Positions 59,283 to 63,703 of a stretch of 63,703 nt of DNA are shown in pieces; position 1 is the first letter of the stretch, and each line of letters starts with the position of its first letter. Made by a program: the position numbers and the translations under genes. This DNA is from a bacterium D16-51 (GTDB lineage: Bacteria; Bacillota; Clostridia; Lachnospirales; Lachnospiraceae). The stretch lies in NCBI GenBank assembly GCA_003612285.1, contig RAYE01000029.1, positions 1-63,703 on the forward strand, written 5' to 3'. Below the pieces are notes generated by a model. That model made no database searches and had not been told where the DNA came from. It was given only the letters and a program-made list of their open reading frames with translations.

Positions 59283-59927
59283 TTGGTCAATCGTATCAGA
59301 AATTGCAGAAACAAATAAAAAATATTTTCCTTCTGTATATATTTTCGTATTATGTAGTATGAAAAAGTAAAAACTTTTATTTTTCTGCAAAATAGCGAAA
59401 GTTTTTTGTAAATTACAATCTGACAAAAATTTAGACAGACATTGCTTTCTGCAGGACAATTTAGCTCTTTTAGAATTGCTTTGCTTTTTAGGCTTCCGGC
59501 ATATGCGCGCACACGGACAACTGTCTGAACCAGAAACAACGATTCCATAGATATTTCGGTTCGGTACGCTTCCGCTGCACAGAATGCGTAGTGGTACATA
59601 GTGGCTGTGATGGATGCCCTGCATTCATCACAGCCACAAGTGCCAACGCATTCTGAAGCCCCGCCCGAAATATCATGGAATCGTTGTTTCTGGTGAGTTT
59701 TGGCAGTGGCGCGCTAATCAGGGCCGGAAGCAAAAAGCATTAGCAATTCTTAAGAGCGTAGGATTGCCCAGAAAGCAATGTCTTCTATAATTTTTGTCAG
59801 TTATAGGTTAAATAAAACTTTCGCTATTTTGCAGAAAATTCCAGAGAAATCATTTTTTCATACTACATAATACAGAAAATATAAAAAAAATTTTTTTATT
59901 TATTTCTATCCTGATACGATTGACCAA
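59283..59927. repeat. Giant imperfect palindrome, about 645 bp
   Basis: Mirror pairs about a centre near 59610: TTGGTCAATCGTATCA/TGATACGATTGACCAA (outermost), TATTATGTAGTATGAAAAA/TTTTTCATACTACATAATA, GCAAAATAGCGAAA/TTTCGCTATTTTGC, ACCAGAAACAACGATTCCAT/ATGGAATCGTTGTTTCTGGT, and TGGCTGTGATG/CATCACAGCCA (innermost). It fills the gap between the two-component genes and the ABC exporter and contains no gene. A partial copy is at 1-67. Confidence 0.92.
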
Positions 59928-59950
59928 TGGTAATTACGGGTAATATTTTC

Positions 59951-60619
59951 CTAAAGCGGCAGCATTACTTCCGTTGCAAATACTCCTGGTTCATTCTGGC
60001 GATTCACATATCCATTGTTTTTTTCTGTAATTCTGTCAACACGCATTAGCCCGAAGCCATGGCCTCCAAAGTTTTTCGTAGAAACATATCGCCCTCCTTC
60101 TTTTTTTAATTCTCCTCCTGCAGAATTCATGACGCTAATATAAAGCTGCTTCTTTAAAACTCCAATAAAAATGCGGATAAACCGCTCAGATATTTCTTTT
60201 TGTTTTTCACAAGCCTCCATAGCGTTATCAAGTAAATTCCCAATTATCACACACAAATCGACGTCAGAAATTGAAAGATTAGCTGGAACAACTGCCTTGG
60301 CATTTACTGTAATATTCTTTGTTTTTATCAAAGATAGTTTACTATTTAAAACTGCATCTAACATTACATTTCCAGTCTTTATTACTGTGTCCACCGTGGT
60401 AAGGTCTTTATTTAACGTTAGCAAATAAGAACGCATCTGTTCCGGTTTATCCACCAAAGCCAGCATCGTCTGAATGTGGTTATGGTAATCGTGGCGCCAC
60501 CCCCGCACCTGACGGTACATGTTCTCTACTTCGTTACAATGTTTTCTTATCAAGTCGTTCTGATACGCTGCAATCCGGCGGTCTATTGTCTTTCCAAACA
60601 AAAAATCAAACAGTTTCAT
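59951..60619 (-). CDS. GHKL histidine kinase lacking membrane segments
   Basis: A 222-residue kinase. WRHDYHNHIQTMLALV near residue 44 is the HPK10-type phospho-acceptor region, DLCVIIGNLLDNAMEAC the N box, and GGHGFGLMRVDRI the G box. AgrC-like kinases normally carry six or so N-terminal helices; here only about 40 residues precede the His. GGAG supports ATG 60619, overlapping the regulator gene. The sensor part may be lost or supplied by another protein, perhaps the exporter. Confidence 0.9.
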   Translation of the reverse strand: MKLFDFLFGKTIDRRIAAYQNDLIRKHCNEVENMYRQVRGWRHDYHNHIQTMLALVDKPEQMRSYLLTLNKDLTTVDTVIKTGNVMLDAVLNSKLSLIKTKNITVNAKAVVPANLSISDVDLCVIIGNLLDNAMEACEKQKEISERFIRIFIGVLKKQLYISVMNSAGGELKKEGGRYVSTKNFGGHGFGLMRVDRITEKNNGYVNRQNEPGVFATEVMLPL

Positions 60620-61331
60620 GTCCATCTCCTGTATAATACTCAATAAATGCATTATGCACCATTTCTGCCGCACTGCGGGACAGCGGAAGTTCTGTTCCAT
60701 TATCTAAAGTCACCTTTGTCTTTGAAAGGCTTGCGACAAAATGTACCCCCACCAGATAAGAGCGGTGACAGCGCAAAAAGCCTTCCCCAAGCAAAGCCTC
60801 CATCTCCGAAAGCGACTTCCGAAGTTTATAAATCCTCTTTGTTGTCACTACAGATACATAATGGGAAAATGCCTCCACATATTGAATCTCTTCCACGGGC
60901 ACTTTAACCGCCTCACCATCTATAGGCAGCACCACCGCCTGTTTGCGTTTCTGTAAATTGCGCACCGCCCGGTCTAGTACCATAAACAGTTTTTCTCTAT
61001 CTACCGGCTTCATCAGATAATGTAGCGCTGCCACTTCATATCCTTCTCCAATATAATCTGGATATCCAGAGATAAACACAATTTGTATGTTCTCGTCTTC
61101 CTGCCGTACTTTCTTTGCTAAAGCCACTCCGTCCATCTCACCCATTTTGATATCAAGCAAAAAGATGTTATAGGCCTTATTCTCTGCATAATGAAACAAA
61201 AAACTTTCCGCTGATAGAAACCACTCTGTTGATACCACATATCCCCGTTTCTTTGCCCAATCTGTAAGCAGTTCTGCTACACACCCAGCATCTGTTTGGT
61301 CATCATCGCAAATCGCTGCTTTATATACCAT
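60606..61331 (-). CDS. LytTR-family response regulator
   Basis: A 241-residue regulator. The receiver has AAICDDDQTD and NIFLLDIKMGEMDGV (acceptor Asp about residue 57), with LMKPVDREKL carrying the Lys. The LytTR DNA-binding domain includes EIQYVEAFSHYVSVVTT and FLRCHRSYLVGVHFV. It overlaps the kinase start and leads the operon. Expected targets are direct-repeat sites upstream of the exporter or its own gene. Confidence 0.93.
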   Translation of the reverse strand: MVYKAAICDDDQTDAGCVAELLTDWAKKRGYVVSTEWFLSAESFLFHYAENKAYNIFLLDIKMGEMDGVALAKKVRQEDENIQIVFISGYPDYIGEGYEVAALHYLMKPVDREKLFMVLDRAVRNLQKRKQAVVLPIDGEAVKVPVEEIQYVEAFSHYVSVVTTKRIYKLRKSLSEMEALLGEGFLRCHRSYLVGVHFVASLSKTKVTLDNGTELPLSRSAAEMVHNAFIEYYTGDGHETV

Positions 61332-61393
61332 ATCTTCATTTCTTCCTCGCTCATATATGTCTTCTTCTGGTTTGCAAGCCTTCGGTATTAGTT

Positions 61394-61422
61394 ATATTAT
61401 CATAGTATATATGCTGTGTCAA
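61394..61422 (-). promoter_or_regulatory. Promoter of the LytTR operon
   Basis: On the minus strand TTGACA (61422-61417) and TAATAT (61399-61394), 17 bases apart. Confidence 0.75.
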
Positions 61423-61547
61423 AAAGGGGATTGTCAGAGGGGGTTATAAATGCTATTCTGAAAATATATGACTTTACACTCTATTCTAAATCCGTTATAA
61501 TAATTGCAACATGTGGATAACGGAATTAAGAAAAAGGCGGTGAAAGG

Positions 61548-61727
61548 ATGGTAGAAGAAATGACTGAAAAAGAGTTAGCAAACTTCCTTCTGGATAAATT
61601 AAGCGATTTAGAACGAGTTGAACATGCAGCTAACAGGGATGATGAGATAGCATATCAAAAGAAATATCTTCTTGCAAAACTACAATCTCTCGGTGTGCCT
61701 ACAGAAGAGATTGTGCAACATAAGTAA
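61548..61727 (+). CDS. Small helical protein
   Basis: A 59-residue protein from ATG 61548, preceded by GGCGGTGAAAGG, so the ribosome binding site is close to the start. It contains TEKELANFLLDKLSDLERVE and KYLLAKLQSLGVPTEEI. It is charged and helical, without signal peptide. The end resembles that of the 63-residue protein at 51384-51575. It is divergent from the LytTR operon. Function unknown; it does not look like a peptide pheromone precursor. Confidence 0.6.
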   Translation: MVEEMTEKELANFLLDKLSDLERVEHAANRDDEIAYQKKYLLAKLQSLGVPTEEIVQHK

Positions 61728-61888
61728 TAACTGGTACAGCGAATAATAAGTATCTGTTCAACTATCAAAGGTTTGAACATATGGAGCCTAAGGCGCAATT
61801 AAATAGTAGATGTGGTGATTAAGAGATTTTGTGGAGTGTGTGAAAAGGTGATTTTCATACACTCCACAATTTGTCGGTGTTTAGCAGG

Positions 61889-63355
61889 TTATTTGATTGC
61901 AACATAGGATGGCGGATTCACACGGCTTCCATTTATCCTTAATTCAAAATGCAAATGTGGCCCGGTAGAATTCCCGGTTGTTCCGACATACCCAATTAAG
62001 TCCCCTCTGCGTACTGAATAAGAACCAAGGCCAAGTGTATAAGTTTTTACGGCATTTGCGCTTTTTTGCCATGTGTAGCTGGCTGGAATCTGGACATTGC
62101 ACTTGGAAAAACCATTAAGATGTGCATATGTTGCCGTTGTTTTTCCATCGGAAGAGGTAAAATAAATTACATTTCCATAGGATACCAGATATTTTATTCC
62201 ATTTCTATAAGCAAATTTCTGCTGGCAGTTAATCGTTCCATCGGCAATGGCGTATACAGGTGTCCCAATAGGCATGCCCTGGATGTCATGCTGGCATCCG
62301 GCTTCTTTTCCAGCGCTCCATTTTGCCCCGGCATAGCTGACTGGTTTTGCATAACCTGTACCTCCGGTTAGTTCTAGGTGTGCACGGCCTTCTCTGGAAA
62401 CAGAAGTTCCTTTTCTTATTAATTTAACCTGGATTGCTTCCATTCTGATGGAGCCTCCGCTGGTTCCTGCGCTTTCGCCGTTACAAGCCCATCCAAGCCA
62501 GCCGTAAGAGTCACAATGCACCCTGTAATATACGTCATATAAAGAGCCAAGCAGTCCTGTCAGGCGGATTTGGACAGCTTCCATTTGGAGGGAGCGCCCT
62601 GTTGTTCCGCTGCAGTCCCCTGAATTACACCAGCCCTGCCATCCAATATTTTGTACATGGGCACGGTATTGGATGCCATTGCCGCCGAGGAAATCTGCAC
62701 AGCGGAGAATCATGGCTTCCATGCGCCTGCTTGCCCCTGTTGTCCCAGATACTTCATTTTCGGCTTTTGGATTCTGCCAGCCAACTCCCCCGACATGTGC
62801 CTGCACTGTTAGGGTTGGTTTTGTAATAAAACTTTTTGAAGTGCCTATTCCATTATTTTTTGCAAGAATTTTAATCTGAATTGCTTCCATACGCAGGCTG
62901 CATCCTGAAGAACCGGCATCTGCCCCATTCTTAGCCCATCCAAGCCAGCCGATTCCGCCAACATGTACTCTGTAGTATATATCATATTGCTGTGCGGCTG
63001 TACCCGTCAGTTTAATGCGGATTGCTTCGATTGGACGGTTTTGCCCTACTGTCCCAGCCTGCGCATCATTAGATACCCAGGAGCTCCAGCCGATGTTGCT
63101 TAAATGTGCCTGATATGTAATGCCCCCAGATGCGTTTTTTAAACGGATTTTTAATGCTTGCAGGGAAAGTGATTTTCCAGTGCTTCCTGCTGTTGCCCCA
63201 TCCCGTTGGTAAGGCTTCCATCCCTCGTTTTCAATATGTGCCTGATATTCTACAGAAGCTGCGGCTGCCTTTGTTGTTTGCGTGAAGCTTCCACCAAATA
63301 ATATACACACCAATGCGAAAACAATAAACATTCCTGATTTTTTTAAATTACTCAT
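61889..63355 (-). CDS. Secreted M23-family peptidase with six ChW repeats
   Basis: A 488-residue exported protein. The signal peptide ends near residue 32 (QTTKAAAA). Six Clostridial hydrophobic W repeats of about 48 residues follow, each with a core like HVGGIGWLGW, then G..AGT.G and R.EAI.IKL. The C-terminal M23 domain (TYAHLNGF, GPHLHFELRING) nearly equals that of 53856-55310, including the atypical GCQHDIQG. ChW repeats are thought to bind the cell surface. The start has TAGGAGGGAT upstream. Confidence 0.92.
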   Translation of the reverse strand: MSNLKKSGMFIVFALVCILFGGSFTQTTKAAAASVEYQAHIENEGWKPYQRDGATAGSTGKSLSLQALKIRLKNASGGITYQAHLSNIGWSSWVSNDAQAGTVGQNRPIEAIRIKLTGTAAQQYDIYYRVHVGGIGWLGWAKNGADAGSSGCSLRMEAIQIKILAKNNGIGTSKSFITKPTLTVQAHVGGVGWQNPKAENEVSGTTGASRRMEAMILRCADFLGGNGIQYRAHVQNIGWQGWCNSGDCSGTTGRSLQMEAVQIRLTGLLGSLYDVYYRVHCDSYGWLGWACNGESAGTSGGSIRMEAIQVKLIRKGTSVSREGRAHLELTGGTGYAKPVSYAGAKWSAGKEAGCQHDIQGMPIGTPVYAIADGTINCQQKFAYRNGIKYLVSYGNVIYFTSSDGKTTATYAHLNGFSKCNVQIPASYTWQKSANAVKTYTLGLGSYSVRRGDLIGYVGTTGNSTGPHLHFELRINGSRVNPPSYVAIK

Positions 63356-63632
63356 AGTAATCCCTCCTAACTTTTAATTGATTTGCCGCTCTCTGTGGTT
63401 TAACAGAAGCAAGAATTGCTTGTTTTGTTTATATGGATATCATAGCAAAAAAAAGAGAAACAAACCTTTATTGTAAAAATTGACAGGAATTTTGAAATTT
63501 TTAGAAGGTTTTTGGTGGCGTATCTATAGAGATCGCAGAAGCGAAATATGTATAATAGTTATCAGTATGGTTTGTTGGAATGGTGTGTTATAGCATAACA
63601 AAGGGGAGCGGCCGTGGATAAGTCAAAAGTTC

Positions 63633-63703
63633 GTAACTATTCAGCCTTGCGGCTTCATAGTTACACAGCAGTGCTTTCAGCACTGTTGATGTACACATTT
63701 TGC
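63633..63703. repeat. Inverted exact copy of the 28891-28961 hairpin cluster
   Basis: All 71 bases to the window edge match the inverse of 28891-28961. The element continues beyond the window. The rest of 63356-63632 shows only a possible minus-strand TATGAT box near 63439 for the ChW gene. Confidence 0.88.

Noticed and set aside
61548-61727. Precursor of an autoinducing peptide for the LytTR system
   Set aside because: The product is a charged helical 59-residue protein without leader or processing features, and no AgrB-like protease is nearby.
1-63703. rRNA or tRNA genes
   Set aside because: None was recognised on either strand. The elements therefore use a protein-coding gene, not a tRNA, as integration target.

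Overview
The window looks like chromosomal DNA of a low-GC, spore-forming Firmicute of the class Clostridia, most likely a Lachnospiraceae gut anaerobe. The reasons are a cotJA-cotJB-cotJC spore-coat operon, a CotS-family coat protein, ECF sigma/DUF4179 pairs, Clostridial hydrophobic W (ChW) repeats, ATP-type PEP carboxykinase, STM4011/STM4012 radical SAM proteins and strong AGGAGG ribosome binding sites. No rRNA, tRNA or CRISPR array was seen. The species cannot be named from sequence alone.

The central finding lies at 10.07-21.71 kb. cotJC (manganese-catalase-type spore coat protein, minus strand) is split into three in-frame pieces: 21712-21620 (31 codons), 18122-18030 (31 codons) and 10488-10069 (139 codons plus stop). 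Two site-specific elements separate them, each with its own serine recombinase. Element B (18123-21629, about 3.5 kb) carries a 502-residue SpoIVCA-sized recombinase and a three-gene module that reads as a toxin-antitoxin-chaperone system: an ADP-ribosyltransferase-like protein, a small acidic protein and a SecB-like chaperone. Element A (10489-18032, about 7.5 kb) carries a 565-residue recombinase, an AbiEi/AbiEii pair, a MarR-nitroreductase-radical SAM-mutM operon with a broken mutM, MazF, and remnants of a nuclease gene and of tnpV. Joining the inner ends of each element gives a palindromic attP. Removing both elements restores an uninterrupted 201-codon cotJC with all expected metal-ligand motifs. 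This resembles the skin element in sigK and suggests excision during sporulation, but excision itself is inference.

Left flank (0-10 kb): small accessory genes (HTH-membrane regulator, DJ-1, SMI1/KNR4, hexapeptide acetyltransferase, ClbS/DfsB, SPL-like radical SAM, GNAT, WYL regulator), a frameshifted RpiR regulator, a frameshifted HAD phosphatase and palindromic repeats. Middle (22-44 kb): cotJB/cotJA, a DUF885 protein, pckA, an AAA/DUF4143 protein, two ECF sigma/DUF4179 modules, a CotS-like protein, a PEGA lipoprotein, phosphoglucomutase, an OmpR-type two-component system followed by a MacB/FtsX-type ABC transporter, and the STM4011/STM4012 pair. Right part (44-63.7 kb): three secreted cell-wall enzymes plus a CHAP protein, decayed toxin-antitoxin and ATPase genes, many palindromic repeats, and a LytTR two-component system upstream of a heterodimeric ABC exporter. 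A giant imperfect palindrome of about 645 bp separates that two-component system from the exporter.

The region is rich in small inverted-repeat elements of at least five families. Several genes carry one-base frameshifts, two of them in homopolymers, which may be real decay or sequencing error.
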